Positions 1 through 6,427 of a stretch of 12,658 bases of DNA are shown here, piece by piece. Numbering within the stretch: position 1 is the stretch's first letter; the number at the start of each line of letters is the position of its first letter. Position numbers and translations under genes: made by a program. This DNA comes from JAAYCB01 sp012744395 (GTDB taxonomy: Bacteria > Planctomycetota > Planctomycetia > Pirellulales > Thermoguttaceae), in contig JAQVNJ010000158.1 of assembly GCA_028703175.1 (NCBI GenBank), forward strand, positions 1 through 12,658, given 5' to 3'. Below the pieces are notes generated by a model. That model was given only the letters and a program-made list of their open reading frames with translations. It did no database searches and was not told the origin of the DNA.

Positions 1-602
1 TCGTCTCGGCGCTCGAGCCGTATGCCTGCCGGCCGGACGGGTTCTGGCTGAACCGGCTGCTCGATCGCGCGGGGGTCCACGTCAACTATTTGGGCCCTCA
101 CCGGCAGAAGAGATTCCGCGTGCACACGTCGGCAGCCGTCCTGAGACGGCAAGTGCCGCGAAGGGTCTACGACACGCTCTTCAAGTTCGCATTTGTCCGC
201 AACCCTTGGGATCGGCTCGTGTCCTACTATCATTATGTGTTGGCCACTCCAGGACACAATCGCCATGAGCGCGTCGGGCGACTTGGCTCGTTTGCCGCTT
301 TTGTCGAATGGTGCTGCCGGCAGCGCAAACCAGTCGACCAGCAATCCATGATCTGCGACTCCGGCGGAGACCTGATCGTCGACTTCGTCGGCAGGTACGA
401 GACGCTTGCCGACGACTTCCGCACCGTTTGTCGGCGGATCGGTCTCGGCGTTTCCATTCCGCACTTGAATCGGTCTCGCCATCGCGACTACCGCGAGTAT
501 TACGGACCGGCAACGCGGGACCTCGTCGCCGAGCTGTACGCTGGCGACATCGAGCGGTTCGGCTACACGTTCGAGGGCGAGCAAAGGAGACTGGCCGCCT
601 GA
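1..602 (+). CDS. Sulfotransferase family 2 protein, 5' end cut by window edge
   Basis: The reading frame (codons from position 3) is open from the window edge, so the true start lies upstream and about 199 residues are visible. The protein should transfer a sulfuryl group from PAPS to a hydroxyl or amine, probably on a carbohydrate. Seen: KFAFVRNPWDRLVSYYHY, encoded near 186-240, is the typical 3'-phosphate-binding strand/helix with the conserved Arg and Ser. DFVGRYETLADDF and PHLNRSRHRDYREYYG near 380-505 match the C-terminal half of the family, and the end DIERFGYTF is also typical. The 5'-phosphosulfate-binding loop, usually near the N-terminus, falls outside the window. A TTG at 90 could be called as a start, but homologous-looking sequence (LEPYACRPDGFWLNRLLDRAG) precedes it, so it is internal. 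Substrate cannot be told. The gene is convergent with the DUF4129 gene. Confidence 0.85.
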   Translation, partial: VSALEPYACRPDGFWLNRLLDRAGVHVNYLGPHRQKRFRVHTSAAVLRRQVPRRVYDTLFKFAFVRNPWDRLVSYYHYVLATPGHNRHERVGRLGSFAAFVEWCCRQRKPVDQQSMICDSGGDLIVDFVGRYETLADDFRTVCRRIGLGVSIPHLNRSRHRDYREYYGPATRDLVAELYAGDIERFGYTFEGEQRRLAA

Positions 603-647
603 GGCGCCAATCGCATATTCCGCCTGGCCCGGCGGCGACCGGCGGGT
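603..647. terminator. Possible shared terminator in a convergent gap
   Basis: This 45-bp gap separates two convergent stop codons. It holds the inverted repeat CCGCC (620-624), TGGCCC loop, GGCGG (631-635), a 5-bp GC stem that would form in either transcript. There is no T-run on either side, so Rho-independent termination is weakly supported. Position is the main argument. Confidence 0.25.
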
Positions 648-2792
648 CTATCCGACCGGCTTGGCCGACGGGGCGGATGGGGGCGGGGGGGGGATTGGCG
701 CTCCGCGCGATCCTTTCAGCCGCCGCCAGAAGTCGGCAAGAGGCTTCAGGCTCCGCCGATGGATGCTCCCCGGGGCGTAGGCCACCTGGCAGTAGAGGTC
801 GGCCAATGTCTTGACCCCAGGCTTGAGCGGCCCGGCCAACGCGGCGATCCGCAGTGCGAACTCGTGCGGCGTCTGATCCGGCGCGCGGCGGCAGCCGTTT
901 TCACGCGCCCAGGCCTCCGTGGCCTCGAAGGTATAGCGAACCAACTCGTCGGGCGCGTAGCGGCTGTCGATCCCCGCGGCGAACGGATCGACATAATCGG
1001 CAAACGGCCGGAAACGCTCCGGCTGGGGCGTCGCTTCGGGGACCGGCTCCTCGGCGGCGCGCGGCTTGCGTCCAAACAGGCTCGCCCAAAGGTCTCGCAG
1101 CTCCTTGAGTATCTGCCGGAGGCCGTCCAAGAGTTGCTGCCGGTTCTTCCAGCACCAATAGGCGACCACGCAGCCGGCGGCCGCAAGAAGCAGGAATTTC
1201 AGCAGCCCGAACAGGCCGCCGCTGAGATGGACCTGCGGCATCTGAAACCACGGTTTGCTCGAACCCCGCACGTCGCGGCCCGATCGCTGGGACTGGTCGG
1301 ACTGCTGCCCGCTTTCCTGCCCAGCTTGCGGCCGGGCAGACTCCTGTTGATCGGATTGCCCCTGGCGGGAACGGTCGCCGGGAGGCCGCTCGCCTTGCTG
1401 CTGGGAGGATTGCGAGTCTTCAGGCTCAGCCGCCCGGGCGCCCGCCGACTTGCTGGAGGATCGCTCCTGGTCGCCGGGCTGCTGCGCCTCGGCGGACTGT
1501 TCTGGCGACGGCTGCTGCTCCTGGCCTTGCCGCGAAGGGGCCTGGCCGTCCTGCTGCGGCCGGCTGCGCGACTGCGGCCCCTGGCTCTGCCCGCGTGAAG
1601 ACGAGGAATCCTCCGGCGCGCCGGACGGGCGCTGCGACGGCTGCTGGGGCTGGCTTTGGGAAGAGGGCTGCGATTGGTCTCCGGCGGCGCCCTGGGATTG
1701 GCCCGGCGACCGGCCGCCGCGATTGTCCTGCGAGGGCTGCGCGTCCTGGCCCCCCTGCTGCGGATCTTGCGACGTGCCGCCTTCGGGCCGTGCGCCGTCC
1801 TGTTTGCCCTGCGTGTAGGACTGCGCGTCGGGCGCGTTCTTGTCGGCCCCTTCGCTCCCGACCGCGTGGCGATTCGACTCGCGCTCGGGCGTGCTGAACT
1901 TCAGTGGAAAGTCGGGCAGACGGGCGACCGAGTACTCGGCGGCGGGGCGCGGCAGGATCGCGCTGGCGGCCAGCAGGACGGCGATGATCGCGGCCCCCAG
2001 GGCGATCCACACGCCGGCCATTCTGGCGGGCATCTGCACGCCGCGCTGCCGCAGGTATCGGCGCAGGCCCAGGAAGCTCGTCGTCACCAGCAGTCCCAGC
2101 CCGGCCGCCACGTAGACACAGAGCAATTGGAACGCCCAGAGCCGCCGCGCCGCGTCGCCGCTGGGGATAAGCAATTGCCCCAGGCCGAACAGCGGCAGTG
2201 CGGCGAGCGAGAAATAGACGATCCAGACGCCCGGTGCGTGGGCCTGCCCCTTGGTGCGGCGGCGGAGATGGGCCTCCTCGCGCATCCGGCCCACCCGCTC
2301 GGTGACGCCCTCCGGTTCGGCCGGCTCCTGGTGCTGGACTGCGCCGGGGGACTCTTCTTTCGCTTCCGTATCCTTCTCCGGCTGCTTGCGGCGGCGGGCC
2401 AATTGGAGCAGCCCCTCGCCCGACGCGTCCTGCTCCTCGTCGATCAGGGTGCAGTCCCAGGTGAGCTTATGCGACGACCACCAGGCCAGGGCGAGGAGGA
2501 GCCAGTGGAAGAACATCGAGTCGGAGAATCGCATTGTGGCCAGGCCGACGGCGCCGGCCAGCGGCAGGGCGAAGAGGATCGCCCGCTCGCGGCCCTCCTC
2601 GATGGCGATCCGCGCGATGAGCACGATCGCCAAAACGAAGCAGCCGAGAATCCAGTAGATGCGGCCGTCGTACTGGCCCTGGTAGAAGACGGCCACGAGG
2701 AACCACATCAGGCTCCCGACCATCAGCATGATCAGCACGGGGCTGATCGCGATGGCGACGTAGTCGGCGAGGGTCTTGTCGAGACGGGACAT
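648..2792 (-). CDS. DUF4129 multi-pass membrane protein with Gln/Ser-rich linker
   Basis: This is a 714-residue membrane protein of unknown biochemical role. Seen: hydrophobic segments at about residues 12-36, 44-62, 70-87, 91-106, 187-209, 217-242 and 257-280. A polar Gln/Ser/Gly/Pro/Arg-rich stretch covers about 320-512. Another membrane span lies near 525-546, followed by a C-terminal DUF4129 domain at about 602-687 (DPFAAGIDSRYAPDELVRY, then RRAPDQTPHEFALRI and YAPGSIHRRSLKPLADFWRRL). Known: DUF4129 is usually found at the C-terminus of transglutaminase-like membrane proteins or beside DUF58/MoxR genes; no transglutaminase core is visible here. It starts 12 nt after the DUF58 stop, preceded by a weak GGAAG, so the two are probably co-transcribed. 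The Pro-rich C-terminal tail is encoded over a run of nine G on the plus strand (685-693). Placement in the cell envelope is inferred. Confidence 0.85.
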   Translation of the reverse strand: MSRLDKTLADYVAIAISPVLIMLMVGSLMWFLVAVFYQGQYDGRIYWILGCFVLAIVLIARIAIEEGRERAILFALPLAGAVGLATMRFSDSMFFHWLLLALAWWSSHKLTWDCTLIDEEQDASGEGLLQLARRRKQPEKDTEAKEESPGAVQHQEPAEPEGVTERVGRMREEAHLRRRTKGQAHAPGVWIVYFSLAALPLFGLGQLLIPSGDAARRLWAFQLLCVYVAAGLGLLVTTSFLGLRRYLRQRGVQMPARMAGVWIALGAAIIAVLLAASAILPRPAAEYSVARLPDFPLKFSTPERESNRHAVGSEGADKNAPDAQSYTQGKQDGARPEGGTSQDPQQGGQDAQPSQDNRGGRSPGQSQGAAGDQSQPSSQSQPQQPSQRPSGAPEDSSSSRGQSQGPQSRSRPQQDGQAPSRQGQEQQPSPEQSAEAQQPGDQERSSSKSAGARAAEPEDSQSSQQQGERPPGDRSRQGQSDQQESARPQAGQESGQQSDQSQRSGRDVRGSSKPWFQMPQVHLSGGLFGLLKFLLLAAAGCVVAYWCWKNRQQLLDGLRQILKELRDLWASLFGRKPRAAEEPVPEATPQPERFRPFADYVDPFAAGIDSRYAPDELVRYTFEATEAWARENGCRRAPDQTPHEFALRIAALAGPLKPGVKTLADLYCQVAYAPGSIHRRSLKPLADFWRRLKGSRGAPIPPPPPSAPSAKPVG

Positions 2793-2804
2793 GGATAGCT
2801 TCCG

Positions 2805-4118
2805 CTATTTTCTGCTCAACACGAACTCTCTACAGATTGTCGCAATCCCCTCCCGGTCCCGCAATTGTCTTGCGGCAACCCCCTCGGCGAGGAGGTCGCC
2901 GGCGGCCCGCAGGAATTCGTGGTCGTAGTAGGCGACGACGATCGCCTCGACGGCGAACCCCTGGCGGCGGAGGCTGCCGAGGGCGACGGCCGTTTCCGCC
3001 GACGCGGAGGGGAGGATCGCCAGCACGCTGGCATCGCGGGGCATGCGGGCGGAGGTTTCATAAACAAGCTGCGGGAAGTTGAGCCCATCGGTCGGCTCCA
3101 CCCGGGCGAGGGCCTCCAGTATCCGCATCAGTTGCTCCGGGCCGCGGCAGGTGTTGACCACCTGGGGCATGAGCCGGGTCGAGGCGGCGAGCATCTCGCG
3201 CGATCGTTGGGCCGCCTTGCGGGAACGCGGGTCCGGGTCCCAGCCCTCGCGGCGGATGCGGTCGGCGGCGTCGCGGCCGTTGGTGACCAGGCCGACCTGC
3301 TGGTTCATCAGGTAGAGCGCGTTGGCCAGCGATGCCGCGGCGGTGACCGCCAGTTCCGACCGGTAGGGTTCGTGGCTGGGATCGAAGGCCGCCTGGTTGA
3401 ATTCGAGGACGATCGTCGCCCCGGCGATCGAGGAGGGTTCGTAGACCTTGCTGTGCAGCGCGCCGGTACGGGCGGTCGCCCGCCAATGCACCCGGTTCAT
3501 CGGATCGCCGGGCTGATAGGCGCGGACACCGGAAATTCGTGTCGGGTCTTCGAAGAGCCGGTGGGTCATGCGGACTTCGCCGATCGGGCGGCGCGAGGCG
3601 ACGTCGTATCCGGCCAGTGGCACGACCTCGGGGTAGACGAGCACGAAGTGGGGTTCGGCGGCGGTTTGCCAGCGGCGGTGAAGACCGAACGGGTCGCCCG
3701 TCTCGAGCACGAGCGGGCCGATCTGGTAGTAGCCGCGCTGGTTGAACTCGATCTGGTAGGGAAACGTCTTCCGCCCGCCGCGACGCAGCATCGCCAGTTG
3801 GAGGCGGCTGCCATGGAGCTTGATCTTGGGTGGGCGGTGAACGAGGGCATGCCGCGGGAGGAGGTCTTCGATCAAGACCCAGGCGACCGGTACCCGCCCC
3901 CGGTTCTCAACGGAGACGACAACCGCCACTTGCTCGCCCACGTTGAGCGAAAGCCGGTTGCAGCGACGCTCGCCGGCGAGGTTCTCCGTCCATGTCTGCG
4001 TTATCAGCCGGCTGGCCAGGATGGCTCCCAGCAGGGCGTACATCGCGTAAGCCATGAGGCCCAGGTCAAACACCAGGGCCGCGATCAGGAGGATCAGGGC
4101 CGGAAAGAACCATTTCAT
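2805..4118 (-). CDS. DUF58 domain-containing membrane-anchored protein
   Basis: This 437-residue protein has two N-terminal hydrophobic segments (about residues 3-19 and 21-38), then a soluble region. The DUF58 signature lies at about 190-225: RISGVRAYQPGDPMNRVHWR, followed by ATARTGALHSKVYEP. The C-terminal part resembles the von Willebrand A-like fold of the family: VLEFNQAAFD, a middle Ala-rich helix, and SVLAILPSASAETAVALGSL. Length is normal for the family. Known: DUF58 proteins are generally encoded next to MoxR AAA+ ATPases and are thought to act with them in envelope processes or in metal-cofactor or complex maturation. Here no MoxR gene is upstream; the next gene is divergent rpmE. 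The ATG at 4118 begins the hydrophobic N-terminus expected of the family, and no good Shine-Dalgarno site precedes it. First gene of a two-gene operon with the DUF4129 gene. Confidence 0.88.
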   Translation of the reverse strand: MKWFFPALILLIAALVFDLGLMAYAMYALLGAILASRLITQTWTENLAGERRCNRLSLNVGEQVAVVVSVENRGRVPVAWVLIEDLLPRHALVHRPPKIKLHGSRLQLAMLRRGGRKTFPYQIEFNQRGYYQIGPLVLETGDPFGLHRRWQTAAEPHFVLVYPEVVPLAGYDVASRRPIGEVRMTHRLFEDPTRISGVRAYQPGDPMNRVHWRATARTGALHSKVYEPSSIAGATIVLEFNQAAFDPSHEPYRSELAVTAAASLANALYLMNQQVGLVTNGRDAADRIRREGWDPDPRSRKAAQRSREMLAASTRLMPQVVNTCRGPEQLMRILEALARVEPTDGLNFPQLVYETSARMPRDASVLAILPSASAETAVALGSLRRQGFAVEAIVVAYYDHEFLRAAGDLLAEGVAARQLRDREGIATICREFVLSRK

Positions 4119-4193
4119 GAGGATTGCAGGTCAACACAGGTCGCTGGGGGCAGGCCGGAGGCTCCGGGGTGCGGTGAACGGCTGCGGGGGCGT

Positions 4194-4215
4194 CCGCGCG
4201 ATGGATAACGCGCGG
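4194..4215 (-). promoter_or_regulatory. Strong inverted repeat in presumed DUF58 leader
   Basis: CCGCGCG (4194-4200) and CGCGCGG (4209-4215) are perfect complements separated by the 8-nt loop ATGGATAA. An outer GTCC/GGAC pair (4192-4195 and 4221-4224) could extend the stem around an internal loop. It lies about 80 nt upstream of the DUF58 start codon and downstream of the candidate -10 box, so it would be in the 5' leader. It could be an mRNA structure or a protein-binding site. No T-run follows, so I do not call it a terminator. Confidence 0.35.
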
Positions 4216-4304
4216 CTGCCGGACGAGCGGCCGGGGCAGGGCGAAGGCATGGCAGGTTCGCCCGTACGGCATTTCTCATCGCTGCCTGTTCTCGTGCAGG
4301 CTCG

Positions 4305-4310
4305 ATTATA
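4305..4310 (-). promoter_or_regulatory. Candidate -10 box for the DUF58-DUF4129 operon
   Basis: The minus strand carries a perfect TATAAT about 187 nt upstream of the DUF58 start codon, in an otherwise GC-rich stretch. At a 17-nt spacing upstream the sequence is ACCGCC, which does not resemble TTGACA, and there is no TGn extension. Only the -10 element is supported. Confidence 0.3.
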
Positions 4311-4482
4311 CTATCGGCCAACGGTCTGGCGGTCCTCCGATCGGGCGCGTGCCCCCCCCTGTCGGGGAGTGTTGTCAACGAGCACGGGCCCTGGTTGGGG
4401 CGGGCATTCTGCGGTGCCTGAGCAGAAGGGGCGACTCCCAGCCGTTGGAAATCGCGTCCTCTGGCAGCGCGGGTGGGCGCCC

Positions 4483-4511
4483 TTGTGAGTAACTTGTCGC
4501 GGCGATAAAAT
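4483..4511 (+). promoter_or_regulatory. Sigma-70-type promoter for rpmE
   Basis: TTGTGA (4483-4488) and TAAAAT (4506-4511) are separated by exactly 17 nt, facing rpmE. The predicted start point, near 4518, gives a leader of about 140 nt. This is the best-matching promoter in the window and lies in a locally AT-richer patch. Confidence 0.5.
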
Positions 4512-4517
4512 GATTTG

Positions 4518-4657
4518 TTTCGATAATCGAGAGACAAGGCCGTTGTGCGCCGGGCTGTGTTCGAAGCCAGCCAAGGGACCGCGAGCGCGGGGCTTGGCGG
4601 CGTGGGCGCTCGAAGGCTGCCGGATCGGGCCCGATCCATAGAACGAGGACACGATCG
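4518..4657 (+). promoter_or_regulatory. Structured rpmE 5' leader
   Basis: The presumed leader holds several inverted repeats. The largest is GCCAAG (4570-4575) with CTTGGC (4593-4598), enclosing CCGCG-AG-CGCGG (4579-4590) and extendable by GCC/GGC (4566-4568 and 4599-4601) across a bulged A. A competing stem, GGCTG with CAGCC (about 4554-4573), shares bases with it. A 16-bp perfect palindrome, GGATCGGGCCCGATCC, occupies 4622-4637 and ends 7 nt before the Shine-Dalgarno GAGGA (4645-4649). Known: L31 genes in other phyla carry autoregulatory leaders. A similar role here is inference. Confidence 0.4.
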
Positions 4658-4915
4658 ATGAAAGAGGGAATCCATCCCAAGTACGGCGTTTCACAAGTCA
4701 CCTGCGGATGTGGCAACACGTTTACGACCGGCGGCACTCGTCCCGAGTTGAAGATCGACATCTGCAACGAATGCCACCCGTTCTACACGGGCAAGCTGAA
4801 GTACGTCGACACGGCGGGGCGAATTGAAAAATTCAAGAGCAAGTTCACCGCAGGTTACAGGAGCCTGAAGCGAGGCAAGGCCAAGCCCGCAGCGCAAGCC
4901 GAGGCCGAGTCTTAG
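4658..4915 (+). CDS. rpmE: 50S ribosomal protein L31, zinc-binding (C+) type
   Basis: This 85-residue protein is a small large-subunit protein that helps bridge the 50S and 30S subunits. Seen: the classic N-terminus MKEGIHPKYG, then CGC (C16, C18) and CNEC (C36, C39), giving the four-cysteine zinc site of the C+ form. HPFYTGKLKYVDTAGRIEKF is the family core, and the Lys/Ala-rich tail is normal. Start: ATG at 4658 with GAGGA at 4645-4649, an 8-nt spacing. It has its own promoter and structured leader and is followed after 140 bp by prfA in the same direction. The intact cysteines mean it depends on zinc; the zinc-independent paralogue, if any, is not here. Confidence 0.97.
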   Translation: MKEGIHPKYGVSQVTCGCGNTFTTGGTRPELKIDICNECHPFYTGKLKYVDTAGRIEKFKSKFTAGYRSLKRGKAKPAAQAEAES

Positions 4916-4977
4916 GTTGGGGGTGAGCCACTGCCGATCGCTGCGTGTGCAAAGAGTGCGGGCAGGCTGCGCAAGGG

Positions 4978-4994
4978 GGGAAGATTTGCTTCCC
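4978..4994 (+). terminator. Hairpin between rpmE and prfA
   Basis: GGGAAG (4978-4983), loop ATTTG, CTTCCC (4989-4994) is a perfect 6-bp stem 62 nt after the rpmE stop. No U-run follows (next bases GCGCCGC), so it may be a weak terminator, an attenuator or a processing site that lowers prfA expression relative to rpmE. I saw no clear promoter in the remaining gap. Confidence 0.3.
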
Positions 4995-5055
4995 GCGCCG
5001 CTTCTCCAACTCGGCCATCTTCTGAACCGCTCGTCCCATTCCTGGTCATCCTGCC

Positions 5056-6129
5056 ATGCGCAAGTTGCTCGAAGACAACCTGCGTCGTTTTGAAGAGCTG
5101 GAAAGACTGCTTGTCGACCCGGCAGTCCTCGCCGACGGATACCGTCTTTCGGCAGTCGCCCGGGAGCATGGCTCGCTTGCCAGAATGGCGAGGAAGTATC
5201 GCCGGTTCAAGGAGTTGAACGCCCAGATCTGCGAGGCCGCGGAGATGGTCCACGGCGACGACTTGGAGATGCGGGAACTGGCCGAGAGCGAGCTGCTCCA
5301 GCTCAAAGCCGCTCGGGAGAAGCTCTGGGAAGACCTGCTCGATATGACGATCGGCGGGGAAGACGCCAACCGGACGCGGTGCATCGTCGAGATCCGCGCT
5401 GGGACCGGCGGCAATGAGGCGGCCCTGTTCGCCCGCGATCTGTTCGAGATGTACAAGCACTTCGCCGAGGATCAGGGCTGGAAGATCGAGATTCTCAACG
5501 CCAGCGCCACGGAGCTCGGTGGGTTCAAGGACATCTCCTTCGGGCTGGAGGGCGAGGGGGTCTTCCGCATGCTCCAGTTCGAAAGCGGCGGGCACCGCGT
5601 GCAACGGGTGCCGGAGACCGAGGCGATGGGCCGCGTCCACACCTCGGCCGCGACCGTCGCCGTGATGGCCGAGCCCGAAGACATCGAGGTGGAGCTCGGC
5701 GCGGACGACTACCGCGAGGACATCTTCCACGCCAGCGGTCCCGGCGGGCAGCATGTCAACAAGACCGCCTCGGCGATCCGGCTGACCCACTACGAAACCG
5801 GAATCGTCGTTCAGTGCCAGGACGAAAAAAGCCAGCATAAGAACCGCGCCAAGGCGCTCCGCGAATTGAAGGCGAGAATCTTCGACCGCAAACGCGAGGA
5901 AGAGACCAGGAAGCGGGCCGACGAACGCAAGAGCAAGATCGGCTCCGGCGACCGCAGCCAACGCATTCGCACCTACAACTTCCCGCAAAACCGCGTCACC
6001 GACCACCGCATCAACTTGACACTCTACAAGCTCGACGCGATCATGGCCGGGGACCTGCTGCCGATCATCGACGGGCTTCTGGAATACGAACGCCAGCAGC
6101 TTCGCGATCAGTTTGGCGCGGCCAAGTGA
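5056..6129 (+). CDS. prfA: Peptide chain release factor 1 (RF1)
   Basis: This 357-residue class I release factor reads UAA and UAG and triggers hydrolysis of peptidyl-tRNA. Seen: an N-terminal coiled-coil-like helical domain (residues 1-100), then GTGGNEAALFARDLF, the opening of the core domain. The tripeptide PxT, which sets RF1 specificity, is P186-E187-T188 in RVPETEAMGRVHTSAATVAV; RF2 would have SPF. The catalytic loop GPGGQHVNKTASAIR has GGQ at 230-232. The C-terminal QRIRTYNFPQNRVTDHRINL is typical. Length matches the family (about 360). The ATG at 5056 gives the usual N-terminus (KLLEDNLRRFEELERLLVDP); no good Shine-Dalgarno precedes it. The modifying enzyme PrmC is the next gene, 298 bp downstream. 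Confidence 0.97.
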   Translation: MRKLLEDNLRRFEELERLLVDPAVLADGYRLSAVAREHGSLARMARKYRRFKELNAQICEAAEMVHGDDLEMRELAESELLQLKAAREKLWEDLLDMTIGGEDANRTRCIVEIRAGTGGNEAALFARDLFEMYKHFAEDQGWKIEILNASATELGGFKDISFGLEGEGVFRMLQFESGGHRVQRVPETEAMGRVHTSAATVAVMAEPEDIEVELGADDYREDIFHASGPGGQHVNKTASAIRLTHYETGIVVQCQDEKSQHKNRAKALRELKARIFDRKREEETRKRADERKSKIGSGDRSQRIRTYNFPQNRVTDHRINLTLYKLDAIMAGDLLPIIDGLLEYERQQLRDQFGAAK

Positions 6130-6427
6130 TTCGCAGTTGCCAGCCGGGCTTGTCCACGAGCAGGAGATTCTCCGCTCCGGCGCGTGAGCCGCGTGAGCCG
6201 CCGCGGAGGCGAGGGCCGCTTGGGGCAGGTCGCGTGGCTGACGGCTGGGGGGACATTGTCCTCGCTCGCGCGTCGCGGTGGAGGTGTGTCCTCGCTGACG
6301 CGTCGGGTTACAGGTGTCCTCGCTGACGCGTCGGGTTGGAAGATTGGCTCATGAACACTCCGCACGGGCTGGGAGTCTTCCTCCTGCGAAACCGGCAACG
6401 AACGGGGCTTTAAGGAATCCCGGTGCG
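6130..6427. other. Non-coding gap between prfA and prmC
   Basis: About 298 bp without a credible gene. It holds a 9-bp direct repeat GCGTGAGCC twice in tandem (6182-6199), then three copies of a 24-bp repeat (6256-6337). The Shine-Dalgarno of prmC lies at its end. A frame open from 6314 into prmC exists, but its first residues merely translate the repeat. Confidence 0.6.
6256..6337. repeat. Short tandem repeat of CTCGCTGACGCGTCGGGTT type
   Basis: Two exact 24-bp copies at 6286-6309 and 6314-6337 (period 28 bp) share the core CTCGCTGACGCGTCGGGTT. A degenerate copy at 6256-6279 matches 19 of 24 positions. The copies are separated by 4 and 6 bp of unrelated sequence. From memory, similar sequences are scattered in many planctomycete genomes between genes; this was not searched. 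Function unknown. The spacing is too short for CRISPR. Confidence 0.7.

Larger units (their letters stand above)
4119..4657. other. Divergent intergenic region between DUF58 gene and rpmE
   Basis: This stretch of 539 bp has no convincing coding sequence. Frames crossing it lack ribosome sites and domain signatures. It contains a perfect TATAAT facing the DUF58 gene (4310-4305), a sigma-70-like promoter facing rpmE (4483-4511), a 7-bp inverted repeat in the presumed DUF58 leader (4194-4215), a smaller one (CCGGAG-G-CTCCGG, 4155-4167), and the structured rpmE leader (about 4518-4657). No tRNA was recognised. Confidence 0.7.

Noticed and set aside
1656..4208. Plus-strand open frames of 380 and 447 codons (1656-2798 and 2865-4208)
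   Set aside because: They mirror the DUF4129 and DUF58 genes on the opposite strand, show no family signature and no good ribosome site, and are explained by GC-rich codon use.
4554..4573. tRNA T-arm-like GTTCGAAGCC in the rpmE leader
   Set aside because: The pairing gives a 10-nt loop, not 7, and no acceptor, D or anticodon arms can be found around it.
4912..6006. Minus-strand open frame of 364 codons across prfA
   Set aside because: It is antisense to a clear RF1 gene and its residues are a composition shadow.
6314..6427. Longer prmC start at 6314
   Set aside because: The extra N-terminal residues translate the short DNA repeat. The ATG at 6428 has a Shine-Dalgarno site and gives the usual PrmC length.
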